A stretch of 64,000 nt of DNA from Daldinia sp. FL1419 (GCA_025201765.1 MU623432.1:62001-126000); one strand, 5' to 3'. Shown: positions 47,740 through 59,775, numbered from the stretch's first letter. A program made the numbers and translations. The notes: generated by a model not told the origin, from the letters alone.

Positions 47740-49398
47740 CTAATGAACCAACCCCAACTCGATTCTCTTCTTAACCTCGTGCCAATAATCAAGGCGTTTC
47801 GCTTCTCTAAACTTCTTTCCCCATTTAACCATCACTAGAAATACGCTACAGATGGCTAACCCGATGAAAGCTACACTAATGAAACAATTCTGGTATCCTA
47901 GATTGTCGAGCCATGGTGTAATCCCATAGCTAATAGCAAAACTCATTGTATTACGAATGATAATACAAGTAGTCAACGCATCGCCCGAAATATCTCGATA
48001 CGTGTCGATCAGATACGAGACGCTGAGGGTAACGCCCATCGTATTAGCGAACGCCGTAGTACACATGGCAACAATAAGACCAAACCAGTGTATGTGGCGG
48101 GCAGCTCCAACACCCCAGAGAATAAGCGAGCCAGGTATCACCAAGGTCGCAACGGAAAAAAGCCAGAGTCGGTGCTCAGGTTCGGACACGCCATTGTTTC
48201 TACGGGCTAGTCGGATGACGAAGCGATCCGAAAACACGCCCGTGAAAGCCGCGGCGGCAACGACTCCTACCATACAGGAAACATAGCTCAAACCAACTAG
48301 AGAAGGGCGAAAATTATAGGGCGCGCCGCCCAAGATGATGGAGCTCGTGGCGTTGAGGATATTAAAGTAGACAAGGTACGTCCCGTAGCTAAACCCGGAA
48401 TAGAATACGACGGGCCACGATAGGAGCTTTAAAGACTGCCACGCTCTGTAGTGCATCATGAACGGGCGCGGCTTATCGACTAGAGCTAATTTTTGCCAAA
48501 ACGTCTTTGTCTCTGCGATTGGTCCACCTTCTGGAGAAGGAATTCGCTCGATGGTACCAGACGGGTCTGCCAAGGCTTCTTCGCCTTTCTCTCCCGGCTC
48601 GTGTACTCTGCCGTTAGATTCGGCGACGATACCGACGATACCGACGGTACCGATGGTACTTCGGTCGTAATTGGTCTCCTCCATAAAAAAACACAGAAAT
48701 AGCCAAGTGGCACCGCAGAATATAGCCTGAAAGTAAAAAACCCACCGATAACCAACACCATCGTTTATGAACCCGCAAATGACGGGGGCGAAAAAGTTGC
48801 TGCCTACTAACGTGAATGCGTACCAACCCATATAAGTCGCTCTCTCGTGGGCGAAGAAGAGATCAGCAATACTGGTTTCAGGCAGAGCTTCGATAGGCGC
48901 CGCGAAGAAGCCCGTAAGGACGCGGTTCGCAATCCACTGGCCGTTGCCGCGCGCATAGGGTCCCCAAATCGTAACAGCCGTGAGCGCGAGGAGCGATATC
49001 AGGTATGTAAGCCGTTTCCCAAATTGTAACGCAAACGGTTGCCAGAAGAGCAGACCCCAACCTAATAGTAAAAACATATAGCCAGTTCCGGCATTAAGGT
49101 CGCCCTCGCTAACGGATAGAGCTGTAGAAAGAGGCACGAGCACCGAATAGACAACCGATAGTGCCATACCGTTAAACCAGGCATATAAGAGAGCGCAAGC
49201 CAAAGCTAGATACTTGCGCCGAGGAGTCCAATTTAACGGGTCGTCCGGGTCTGCAGACGGTGTCGGTACCAATACAATATCTTTCTGGTCCTTGGCGTGT
49301 CTTGTCGCTATCGTGTGCTCGAGATCAACGAGGTGGACGGTTCCCGGGACCAGCGACTCGTCGATCTCGCCGGGGTCCGAAATTGCTGGTAGAGCCAT
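47740..49398 (-). CDS. MFS transporter, HOL1-like / drug:H+ antiporter-1 type
   Basis: Single exon, 552 residues with about 12 hydrophobic segments in two halves. The hallmark DPDDPLNWTPRRKYLAL before TM1 and the TM4-5 region (NRVLTGFFAAPIEALPETSI, then LFFAHERATYMGWY) match fungal HOL1-like members, proton-linked plasma-membrane carriers of organic cations or drugs. FSDRFVIRLARRNNG lies between later spans. The central loop contains a short repeat, TVGIVGIVAES, coded by a 9-base direct repeat near 48627-48656, and an acidic, Gly/Glu-rich linker. The start at MALPAISDPGEIDESLVPGT has a typical cytosolic N-tail. The substrate cannot be assigned. The neighbouring F-box gene on the same strand is about 0.5 kb away and has no evident functional link. 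Confidence 0.88.
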   Translation of the reverse strand: MALPAISDPGEIDESLVPGTVHLVDLEHTIATRHAKDQKDIVLVPTPSADPDDPLNWTPRRKYLALACALLYAWFNGMALSVVYSVLVPLSTALSVSEGDLNAGTGYMFLLLGWGLLFWQPFALQFGKRLTYLISLLALTAVTIWGPYARGNGQWIANRVLTGFFAAPIEALPETSIADLFFAHERATYMGWYAFTLVGSNFFAPVICGFINDGVGYRWVFYFQAIFCGATWLFLCFFMEETNYDRSTIGTVGIVGIVAESNGRVHEPGEKGEEALADPSGTIERIPSPEGGPIAETKTFWQKLALVDKPRPFMMHYRAWQSLKLLSWPVVFYSGFSYGTYLVYFNILNATSSIILGGAPYNFRPSLVGLSYVSCMVGVVAAAAFTGVFSDRFVIRLARRNNGVSEPEHRLWLFSVATLVIPGSLILWGVGAARHIHWFGLIVAMCTTAFANTMGVTLSVSYLIDTYRDISGDALTTCIIIRNTMSFAISYGITPWLDNLGYQNCFISVAFIGLAICSVFLVMVKWGKKFREAKRLDYWHEVKKRIELGLVH

Positions 49399-49892
49399 AT
49401 TAAGTTCGCCGTCATCAGCAAAGCCAATACTAGATGGCCTTTTTTCCTCTTGTAAATAAGAAGTAGAGAAACGAAGAGTAATAAAGCAGTTAAAGTCTCA
49501 CGCTTATCCTCCCCGCACGCGCACCTCGCCGAGGAGAAGCGTGAGATTGGGGAAAGCAGTTATCTGAACCCCTGTCGATCTACAGCGTTGTAACCATCGA
49601 TATGTATGAGCTGAAGATAAGGGCGTTTTGCATTGTATGTACAACAATGATCTTTGGTGTTCCCAAGTACATGCATCCCAGTACGCTCTTTATTGACCTA
49701 ACTGATAAGAGCCGTCTCGACCCTATTGGTCTGATATAGTGATAGTTCTAGATGCGAATAAGTTCGACTCGAGTTATTTCGTATTAGCGCGTGGACGTGT
49801 TTATCTAGTACCTTTTGATTATACGGTATTGGTGGTGTAAATTTGGGTCTTGTAAATTGATGTCATACCGAGAGTATCAAAACTGTTTATAA
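49399..49892. other. promoter of the HOL1-like gene and 3' flank of the F-box gene
   Basis: 494 bases between two minus-strand genes. It should contain the promoter of the transporter to its left and the terminator of the F-box gene to its right. No gene is seen. Confidence 0.55.
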
Positions 49893-51563
49893 TCATCCCT
49901 CGAAGAGTTCTTCAAAAGAACGATATCCCGGATTCCTCTGCTTACATCTAGCACAGATGATGACAGTCTTCTCTGCAAGTTCCACCAAGAAACCCTTCAT
50001 AGATATGACGCTATCCGCGTATGACCACGTGTTGAATAACCCACCAGGAGGGCCCGACTGCGTACCATCCTCTGATTTCAAGAATACTACTTGATGTCTG
50101 TTGGTATTCCCTGTGCAGTTCGCGGTGTGGTGACCCAAAAAGCCGATCTCCAGTTCTTCCAGACTAGAATACGTAGACATCTCCCGGAATATGGAGGCCC
50201 ACGAGTTAGGACACCCGGGGTTATTATCAAGCTCGTCGTCGCCGGGCAAAACCGTTACCCCTATCATAAACAGTCTTAGTTTCCTCAGAGAAGTAGCAAG
50301 ATGTAAGATGATCTTGGAGAGCGAACTGCTCGGAGCCGTCATATTCCCTAATTCCAGGTCTCGTAAAGCTTGGAATCCATGAGAGAGCGTTACCCGATCG
50401 AGGCTTGCAGACAGCACGTGTAACCCTTCAGCTTCCTCGGCCTGCTTGCCGGCTGATAAGTCTGCCAGACGAGCAAGCCATTCTATCACTCCATCTAACA
50501 AGAAGCTTTGTCCCTTGGATACCACCCGAAGGCTAACCAAGTTGGGCGATTCTTCAAGTAGCGAGAATAGATAATGGGGCTGCCATCGTAGGAAACCCAT
50601 GGACCCTTGCGCAAAGCTACCTAGAGATACGTATGTGAAGCTCACGGAGAGGTTTAACGACCGGAGACTCTGCAAGGTAGGCCTGAGAGATTCGAGAAGG
50701 GACCTTGGGAACACAAAAGCCGAACTAGATAACCCCATATCCTGCCTTTGTATATTTACGCTGATGGCATCCAACCGTTTTCTGCTCCTAGCGACGGCAA
50801 GAAGAGCAGCTGAAAATACCATGTCGGCAAACTGGTCTTGCGAGTGAAGATGCGGTTCGTCACTAAGGAAATCCACGCCCGTCCGCCGGCAGACTTCGGC
50901 AACTCCGTAGCTTACAAGTCGCTGGCATAACCCGGGGCGGCAGCATTCCCTCACAGCGTTGGTATCCTGCAAGCTAAGATCTACCACATGTTCCAAGTTT
51001 TTCAGGGCCTCGCCAAGCAATAGCTGCAATCGCCCACTGTTGACTAGCCAGTTCTGCTCCGCCGCGAGCTCCTCTAACTTGTAAGGCTCAATCCCGCGTC
51101 TATTGACCCGTCGACTCCGACCAGAGTTTGGCAAGGCGTCGCTACTATATAATCGATCAAGCCCGATGGTCAGCTTGGTCAAACACTTTGAGAGGTGAGG
51201 GTGTTTTGATATATTCAATAGGCATCTTAGGCTATCTGAATAAAACACCTATTAGCAAGCTGGGTGGAAACATGTAGGAGGCAAGAGGATTCCTTCGAGG
51301 ACCGTACGCCAAGTGTCACATACTACAAGCATGGTCAACCACGATATTACAGCGTACTTTTTGCAACATACTCACCATTCGTTAACCATGAAGCGTCTAT
51401 CAGAAAAGAATTCGACAGAAAAGGTTTCGAATAGGAACGTCTCGACACGGCGACATACTAAACGTAAGCTGAGCAAGTCTTCTAGGGAAAGGTACGACGC
51501 AGTATGCACCACCATCTCGCACGGAAGACGTAGAAGCGGTGATTCAACCTGCTTATCGTCCAT
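49893..51563 (-). CDS. F-box domain protein, fungal-specific type
   Basis: Two exons, 51563-51376 and 51231-49893, with a 144-bp intron, give 508 residues. The N-terminal F-box (SPLLRLPCEMVVHTASYLSL, then EDLLSLRLVCRRVETFLFE) would bind Skp1 in an SCF ubiquitin ligase. Next comes the fungal pattern FFSDRRFM and LLNISKHPHLSKCLTKLTIGLDRLY. The rest has leucine-rich, repeat-like strands (for example LQSLRSLNLSVSF, LRDLELGNM, SLEELEIGFLGHH) and a Cys-containing tail (IICARCKQRNPGYRSFEELF), and would recruit an unknown substrate. The donor GTGAGT at 51375 is strong. The acceptor ATAG ending at 51232 is the only one near the branch site GCTAAT that closes the phase; the nicer TTCAG six bases upstream would break the frame, so this junction is uncertain by a few residues. 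An earlier Met at 51626 is possible, but the F-box begins sensibly after MDDKQVES. Confidence 0.78.
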
Positions 51564-53471
51564 ATTTGTGACTTTAGAGTCTTGGTGTTGACAATATAGG
51601 AGACAGATGAGGGGGACGTTGTACAAATATCAAAAGGTGGACTACGCTACGAAGAAATTAGGAGCTATATTTTCCATGTGCCCATTTGACATGGGCGTTG
51701 GCCGAAATCTTGGACAGTCGTACATCTTAGGGCATCGAGTCTGATATATTACGTATGACGTTGGTTCCTACAGCATTAGGTATACAAGTTGAAGAATTGA
51801 CATAGCTAGATACCATTGGTTTAATATACTTTTAATATAGAGTACTTCGATATGCCAATCCACATATATCCCAACGACGTGGCAAAGTTCATTATTCCCG
51901 TCGACTACCTAACCATAAACACATTAGACGTGAGGTTTTGCGTATGCGTTTGCATGTCGATTATCTTCGTTATTTGTGCAAAATCCTTCTCTTCAACCTA
52001 TTTAAATTAGGACAAAGACCAACAACCCTAATCACCTTATTGGCCCTCGAAAATGCGGGCGGACCAACAACCAAACCGAAACGTGGCTGGCAAGTCAGCC
52101 TACGAAGCGACCCGTGGCGGCGGTTCAGCCGAAAGGGGTTTTTCCTAGCACACACGAACATATTGGGTAGTATTCTTGGTAGACCGAGAAGATGTTGGTA
52201 TAGATAGGATTCGGTTGATGTCGCATCTCTTGCCTCCTTCTAAACCCCGACGCGGATATCGAAGTAGCGAGATCTTGGTGTATGTATGTGCGTGATAGAT
52301 AGGACGCACGTTGAGCTATCCCCAAACTCCACCTACCAGGTCCGAGCCTAGCCATCTGGGATATACCCTTGCGAAAGAGAAGGGTACCATGACATAGGTC
52401 TCAGATCTGCAGGCTACCATATACCCGGCTCTTTCAAATGTCACTGCTGGAAACGTGCAATACTCGTAGCTATCAAAAGTTTCTCGGTACTCCGGGCAGA
52501 GCCAGTGCTAGCCGGGACGATATCGTTTTCCTAAAGGTTCTAGGGAATAATAAAGCCAGTATGACGCCGCGCGGTCCAAAAACCTGAGAATCCGAATACG
52601 GCAAGCTTTATTAGCGGTAGATGGTGATTGAGGCCATAGCGGGACTAACAGGGTGGTATATAAATGCCTGGGGGACTAGTACGAGACTACCGCAATTGCC
52701 GAGGAATAGCAATTCTGTATAGCTTCATATGCTATTCAACCTCTTCTTTTGACAGTATTAACCTCGGAGATTTGCAATAATCCTGGCATGTGACCCAGTA
52801 CTGATCCGGACCTCTGTATACTCTAACAACGACTTTTAAAATGGGCTAGACTCGGGCCGAACTATTCTTACCCGAGATTCATTCGTAGGTAGGCGTTGGT
52901 AAGCCAACGAGGGCTGGCTTGTTGGTTTGGCCAGTAGGTCGAATTATACGAGGTCTCGTGGTAGGACTTTAGCGGCGTTTATAGGCCTGTGCATTATTCG
53001 CTACGCCTTTATTATAGCTGTCGAATCGACGGCTTCAACACACCTAGCCAACTCGGGTTGAGTGCCCTTTTAAATCAGTACTAAATGGCGAGCGCTTACT
53101 AGATGTAAATTCGAGATAGCTACAGACAACGAAAGGTCATGGGCGCGGCGACTCACGGACATATTCAAGACATAGAAGACGGTAGTGGCAATATTAGCTG
53201 GATTTTAGTCCTAGGCCGCGCGCCTGATATTGATAAAGCCGGCTCTAGTCCATATACATACGCACCCCTTAACTGATCGATCTGTCTTTTGTCCGAAATC
53301 CTCGTATGCTTCCATGCCGATGCACGCCCTTGGTGTAGATATACGTAAGCTATAGCAAATACCGCCATGCATCCCCAACGCACGCTGTCTATATCCTATT
53401 TCAATCCCTCAAAAATGTAGATAAAGACCAAGGAAACAAGATACCCTCCTCTCCTATAGAACAAGATCGAG
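51564..53471. other. intergenic, no gene seen
   Basis: 1.9 kb between two minus-strand genes. The right half (52.4-53.4 kb) is A/T-rich with many stops in all frames. Frames around 51938-52355 overlap on both strands and lack motifs. Confidence 0.55.
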
Positions 53472-55120
53472 CTAACTACCGGGATCCGGATACGAAGACA
53501 TCATGTTCGGGTACGGTGCAATCGATGCGCAATCGGGGCAGATACGATCCGTGGTACAGCGGTTATGTTTGTCGCAATGCCACTCCGCGCTGGGCTTGCA
53601 CAGGCGGCACTCCTGGCAGTGATCCCAAAGATCGGTGCCGACCCAACCACCTTTACAAAAACTATACCAGTAGCCGTAGAAATCGTTTTGGTTACAGTTA
53701 CCTAGCGCACCGCGGAGCAACTCGAATTCTAGGCGCTCCCGTTCTTCGCGGCTCTTCTTCCTCTTGCCTCCGCGAGTCCGCTTCCAGCTATCTTCCCACT
53801 TTTTAAACGGCTCCGTATATTCCCTGATACTTGCCCACGACGTGTCATCATACAGCAGTATGTCTATTATCAAGTCTATATCTAATTCCTCGATATTCGG
53901 CTGGTTGCAGAGCCAAGTAGCAAAGCACGCATTAGCACCGCAAGGCTTCGGAAACGTCGACGGTGGACCGAAGAATTGCGTTAGGTCCGCAAAGGGATTC
54001 GCACACGCGTCGCTGCACGAGCAGGCCGGAGTACAGCCGAGTCCGTGCTTACTACAGACGCAAAACACGCAGGCCTTCTTGTCGCCGCGTCCCGTCTTAC
54101 AGGAACACTTCTTATTCCGCTGGCCCCCTCTAGATAACGCATCGATGGGCGGTGTAGGAACCGACGGTATACACCCGTTTGATGGATCAGTATTGGCGTA
54201 GACCTATAAAGCGTGCATCAGCATTTGATAGTTCCCATACAGACCTGTCGGTAATGGTTCTCGAAGCTCCTTACATCTGTCGACTCGTCCGCCGTCTCGC
54301 CCTGTGCGTCCTCCTCATCCTCGTCCTCGTCCTCTTGCATGACGTCCTCGGGCGTATGGCCGTTTCCGTTTTGGGCTGCGGTATTCGATAGAGGAGCCGG
54401 GCTTGCTAGATGGGCTGGGCTCTGTAGATGTGCCGGGCTGAAATGGGAATTCAAGGTAGAAGTGTCCGAATAGGAATTAGTACTAGCGTGATACGACGTA
54501 GCGTGCGCCGTGGGCTGGGAAGTATATTGCTCTCCGTACTGCGATAGGTGTTGTGGTATAGTAGAAGTCGGGGGGTTGGTACGTTGTTGATTATAATTCG
54601 TAATGTGGTGGTTTGTTGGAACCGGCGAATACGTTCCACCCGTCGCGGTCTGCGGTGACTGTCCTTGTAAGAGTGTCTGCGTCTGTACTTGTGCTTGTGC
54701 CTGTGTCTCGGCGAAGCTCCCATTCCGAATGCCATTAAAGTGTGTAGCATGAGACGTCATGTGGCCGTTCGTAGGCGGCTGAGAGTAGTGCGCGGCAAAG
54801 GCGTTGGTCTGCTGTTGGGGGCTATATGGACCGGCACCATAGCCCGCAGAAGAGGTCTGGTATGCTCCGCCGTATCCGCCAGCCGAATTTGTCACCGCAC
54901 TGGGAGAATAAGGGTTGTAAGCCACGGTCTGGCGTCCGGCAGTCTGAAGAGGATAGCCGCCATTCTCGTAGCCTGTAGGCGAATATAGGTTGATACTTGA
55001 ACTGATTTGGTGATGTCGCAAGGCGGGAGCTGAGGTCTGCGGGTTGCCGTTGACGGAATCTCGCGACGTGTTGGATCGCTGTCGCTTAGCCGGTGGATAC
55101 GACATTGCATCTTTGCTCAA
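53472..55120 (-). CDS. CXC (Tesmin/TSO1-like) cysteine-rich protein with low-complexity N-terminus
   Basis: Two exons, 55120-54275 and 54203-53472, with a 71-bp intron (donor GTAAGG, branch CTGAT, acceptor ATAG), give 525 residues. Residues 1-260 are rich in Ser, Thr, Gln, Asn, Tyr and Pro with a nuclear-signal-like PPAKRQR near the start and several YSP motifs, then a very acidic run (MQEDEDEDEEDAQGE). The second exon holds a cysteine array with Cys at about 315, 317, 327, 330, 332, 339, 343, 345 and 349, spaced CxC-x9-CxxCxC-x6-C-x3-CxC-x3-CxN, closely like one CXC repeat of the CRC DNA-binding family. A second Cys cluster near the end (HCQECRLC, CTTDRICPDC) is separate. KRTRGGKRKKSREER in between is basic. 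A DNA-binding nuclear role is inferred. MSYPPAK at 55105 is an alternative start. Confidence 0.8.
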
Positions 55121-58100
55121 ACCTCTCCCCCTGCGTTCCTTTCGTCTTTTCCCTCACACAGTCGCACCAGAGGGAACAGAAGAGGAAAGGGAGGCTAGGC
55201 AATGTACGGTCAAGTTAGGTCAAGTCAAGTTTGGTTTGATAGGGCGGCAAGGCGGCACGAAATTTGTAACCCAAGATTACATCAAATATTCAAAAGCTTC
55301 AAAAATCAGTAAGAAAAGGACCCTTTTTTTTCCGAAGAAGAGAAAAGCGGTCAGTAATTCTATATCTTCCTTGGTTTCGTAGATAAGTTGAGGTTATTAG
55401 TTTAATTCAGATATTCAGGGTTCAGGCCAGAAATTCTTTGACGTCTAGATCGGCCAAAATTCCGCGTCTCTCTTGTGGCGCATGGCCCGAGGAACGCGTT
55501 AGCGGTATTGTACCTGCCGTCCCTTTTTAGCACCCATCTAGCGGCTTACGGTACTATGCCTAGCCGCTTACCCACCCACTTAAGTACCAGGTATAGGTAA
55601 TCCTATCTTTCTCTCCCTTAGGTACCTCGGGAATCGTAATGCGCCGCCGTATGGCCCGATACTTTAGGAGGTACATGTATATTGGTACCAAAATAATTGT
55701 GGCTGCCAAAAGGCCAAGCACCTGTAGGCGAGATATGCGGCAAGAGCATTCAGGGGCTACCTTAACTTCTGAATTGAAGTTACTTCTTGGTACTACGCAC
55801 GGCCCCTCTGGACTCAAAAATAAACTCAAATGCATGTATCATCCAAAGCCCGTCCAAAGCATAATTAAAACAAGCTTAAAATGACCAAACTATGAGGTAC
55901 CTAAATTCAAAAGTTCAGCAACAAAATCCTACCAAATTTAATTCAAATATTATCTTTGCACATCTAGCACCAGAGAAAGCTTTCAGATGTTAGATATTTT
56001 CACGTCACTTAAAGGTTTACGCGAATCCATGTCAATACTTCCAATTACCTTGGAGATGTCCCGGGATCCACACGGGACCGATCGGTACAGCAGGTTCAGC
56101 CGCATACCTACCTACACCTCAACGGTGACTCGACAGAGGCCCATATTCAGGACTTTTCAGCTTTAATGAAATGACGGTCCTCAATTTTAGCAACCACATA
56201 TTAAAGGCACTTTTGCCCGTGGCATGAATCAAGAATTCTGAATTCCTTATACCCTCGAAGCAGTATGACCGCCCCGTCGCAAGCTTGGATGCCTCGACTC
56301 GCCATTTATACTCTTCCGGTAGCGGTAGTGTTTATTCTTGTCCATATATGTTTGCCTGAGACTCATAAATAGACTGCATACTCTATTGTACCTAGGTAGG
56401 TATTCAACCCATCCGTTTCATACGTTAGTCAGCCTCGGATCTTTGTGTAGCTACCGCAGTTACTAATTTCAGCCCGTTTTGATTTATTATACTAATCCTA
56501 ATGGTTTAACCATTTCTATTGGAGGGTGAGATCCAATAAGAACACAGAAAATAGCCAAAGCTATGGCAACGGAGCTAGAGTGGATAGATAGCGGGTAGGT
56601 TTTCTCCGGAACAAAATACCAGCAAGATGGACCAGATACCTGTATTTTAAATTAGGTAAATCGGGGTAGTAGTAATAATACTAATAATACTAATCCTAAT
56701 AGCTTATGACCACTAGCCTTTGCGGTATGATGTTGCCTAACACAAAGGTAAACACCGCACAGCCAATTTTAAAGCACTATATCTTATGCTACTAGTTCTC
56801 GATAATGCGTACGGACGTCACTATTAGGATATTCTATTACGTTTCTCTTGGGAAAGCGGCTCATGATTTTGGTAGGAAACTTGCGCCATAAGGGCTCTGT
56901 GTTGCTATCTGCCACGTCGATCAAACTACCTATTTCTCTTTGTCACGAGGCGAACCAAGAAGTAAGGAAGCGGCTTCGTTATTCCGCGAGGGACCCATCT
57001 ACAACTATGGCTAAGGGCGACTACATATAGAACAAGTCCTTTGTTCTATATGTAGTACGAGCTAGAACCCTGACACTCTTGGCTTTACATCGTCGCCTCT
57101 TCTCACCCATACGCTATCGGTATTATATTTATATCGTATTCCATCCTCTTTGTAGTTTGGATGGAGACTAGTGTGCCGTACGAGGGTGACGGAGGATAAA
57201 TAGGATAAGGTTTATCTACGAGAGCTTATTAGATGCCAATAATGTCTTGTACAGGGTGTCCCGATTGATCGACTTGTATGTCATCGCGACACCTTTGGGG
57301 ATTACCTACACCAATGCTTAATATGATAGAAACATCGGTGGTTCGTCACTTCCCAACTACGCTGTACCCAATCCCGCCGTAACCAACTTGAGTACCCTAA
57401 CACGCCAAGCAGGACGTGTATAATCTCCATAATCAACTTGGCTACTCGGATTGTTATCTACAATGCCGGTGACACACCCGATCCTTATTGGGACTCGATG
57501 CAAACCAATGCATTAACGTGTGTCCAATCGTCCTACTGGGTGCTCTTTTTCCTAGTGTTTCTAAGATCAATCTTGACATCGTCTGTGACTGCATTCCTCC
57601 TCCCTTTCATATACTTAGCGGCCTTGTAGAAAGGCCGAATCCTAGAAACTTGTCTTGGAGACGGTATTTACCCAAACCCAAGGCATCAAATCCTTTTCAA
57701 ATCCCTGGGACTAATTCGACGGCTATTCAAGTATTGCCTGAGGAGCCTCGGGGAAACCTTTATACTACCTAATCTTTTATTGGAACTTGTCCAAAACAGG
57801 AGGAGGGGTTCAGGTGCAGCATAACTACGACTCGATTCATCCTAACGGAAATATGATATCTCTAGTTGGGGTAGACTACCACGACTACCTGGCGAATAGC
57901 TGCAGTTCGTAGTGAGACATTGCGATGATGCACGATTGGCAGATGGCAAATCAACAGCCTATAAAAGTCCTTTTAGTGGTATTGATTATCTTGGTGGGCG
58001 AGCATTGTCTCCTTCAAATATGTTTTGTAAAAGATCAGCCCTTTCATAGCTTATAGCCAGATAATCGAAAAAGGTTGCAGTAAGGTAACCCAAAAAGGAG

Positions 58101-58774
58101 GGAGTAACTAAAAAACATAGAAATAGTACGGTTACAATGACCTTTGAGGAAATTCAGCATCCACAATGTCTTTCTTATTAACGGGGCCATTGTCAAAGAA
58201 ACACAGTATTCTTTAAATTACACGTATCTCGCCGGGTTTCGTTCTCGACCGTCTTTCGAACCATCAGAAATTCTACCGGATACGAAACTTTAAAACAACG
58301 GCAGAGAGTCGCTTGCCATTATCTTAGTACCCGAATACTCGTTTAACTTAATTTGAAATTGGTTAAGATGTGTGAGTGTACTGTCGAAGACTATAGAAGA
58401 TGCAAGAACCCGGTACACAGTCGCCATAATAGATGTATAGTGAAGAAGTGTCTGACTGCAAGACTCGGCTTGCAAGGTGGAGGTTATCATCCTACACGGA
58501 TTACTAACAGCATCATGACAAAAAGCGGCTATTCGATTTCTCCAGTCATTGATGAGACATGCCCAGTTTGTTATCCGGAGGAGGTTGCTGGGGAGGTAGA
58601 GTAGAAGCCTGGTTGCTTGCTGCTAAAGAGAAGCGCGCGGAGAGCTGGAATACAAGTTTGATTACGTAGTATAATGAATGAATCAAACCTTACATGTTAC
58701 ATTGCTCTTGATAAAATTGATTGAAACCAGTCTCACGCCAACTCCACTCGCTCGTTAAAACATTTAGATCAAAA
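55121..58774. other. intergenic, mostly A/T-rich, no gene supported
   Basis: 3.65 kb. The left end should hold the promoter of the CXC gene. A 91-codon minus-strand frame at 55835-55560 has one good membrane span (VLGLLAATIILVPIYMYLL) followed by KYRAIRRR, but nothing else supports it. TACCTAGGTAGGTATT occurs at 56389-56404. A TAATAATACTAATAATACTAAT simple tract lies near 56675-56696. The perfect hairpin at 57021-57055 is listed separately. Frames at 57438-57772 carry no recognised motif. Confidence 0.5.
57021..57055. repeat. perfect 15-bp inverted repeat (hairpin)
   Basis: CTACATATAGAACAA at 57021-57035 is exactly reverse-complemented by TTGTTCTATATGTAG at 57041-57055, leaving a five-base loop. 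Such a perfect palindrome is unlikely by chance. It may be a footprint of a small inverted-repeat element or a structured transcript end; no gene abuts it. Confidence 0.9.
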
Positions 58775-59775
58775 TCAGTAAATCAACTGGTCATCGTATG
58801 CCCGCACGCTTTCCAAATATGACTTGACATCGTTCCAATCGCGACAAACTTTGAGCAATTAGCATTCGAGACGGAATATGACAAAAGGGACTCCTACCGT
58901 GCTTGGAATCCCAGCCATCTGAACCCCCATTGTGGTCTGGGAATGTTGTCTCTAGGCCTTCCAGTGCCATATCAGAGCTGCACATGATAGCTTGCCTCAT
59001 ATAGTCGAAGCAGTGAATCATATGCCAGTGGTGGTCGTCTGGTATATCATGACCGGAAGTTAAGCCCGAGTACGTCTGGACGATGGCGAACTATTATCGA
59101 CTTAGCTTTATAGAGGTAGAGTGGGTAGGTAACTTACAAGGCAATGTAATTGGTGCGTAGTCGATGTGGTAAAGACGGTCTTATCGGGCCATTCGATAGG
59201 CGTCGGAAGATCATGATATTTTTGTGTATCATTTACCCAGACGAACCCCATACCCTCTACGTGATGGTTAGCGCATCTCCCAATACGAGGTCGTCCTGGG
59301 TTCTTACTTGGCATCAGGTCGTTCCATCTTTGTAAAACCTCATCCGTGAAGAACTCTGCCGTGTCATTCGGCGCATACGATTCGTCCCTTTCAAACGTCG
59401 TGATCTTTTGAGAGACTAGGCTTTGTTAGAAACAAGACTAGCAGCTGGGTTTTACTTACATCTAGGGCCGACTCCTGTTAGGTCCTGGCCAAACTGCCAT
59501 GGGTTGACTTCTTTCTCTTCCGGTACGGGCCGGCGCGATTGATCTCGAATCAAGAGTGCCAGTATGACTAACAATAATGCCGTATCGATGATCCATCTTG
59601 CTGATTTCAAGATCGTAAGGAGTCTTCCCGTCCGCGCCGTAGGTCTATTCAGTTCTACATCGTGCCATTGCTTCTCGTCGCCCATTAGAGAATCGTCAAC
59701 CTCGGTGCTGGACCTCGAATCGTCGCGGTCATCGATAGGCCGTATGTTTGAGTACTTGGCTTTTTGGGATTCCAT
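58775..59775 (-). CDS. UstYa-like (DUF3328) protein
   Basis: Four exons, 59775-59460, 59415-59138, 59090-58898 and 58848-58775, with introns of 44, 47 and 49 bp; phases close to 286 residues. The N-terminus is charged and cytosolic, with one membrane anchor at about 59-74 (ARWIIDTALLLVILALLI). The lumenal domain has FSQKITTFERDE, RCANHHVEGMGFVWVNDTQK and the two signature HxxHC motifs, HQLHC at about 193-197 and HMIHC after DDHHW, then DYMRQAIMC and a C-terminal CRDW motif. UstYa proteins are oxidative enzymes (hydroxylation, macrocyclisation or chlorination) in fungal RiPP and other secondary-metabolite pathways. Intron 1 is resolved by choosing the CTAG acceptor, which restores the conserved FSQK start. 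The minus-strand SGNH hydrolase upstream is its only close neighbour; no precursor peptide or tyrosinase is seen. Confidence 0.9.

Noticed and set aside
55560..55835. Minus-strand 91-codon frame with one membrane span
   Set aside because: A single hydrophobic stretch in A/T-rich DNA is weak evidence, the opposite strand is also open, and no conserved motif is seen.
57438..57772. Overlapping plus-strand frames with hydrophobic text
   Set aside because: Two frames are open at once, neither gives a recognisable protein, and stops surround them.
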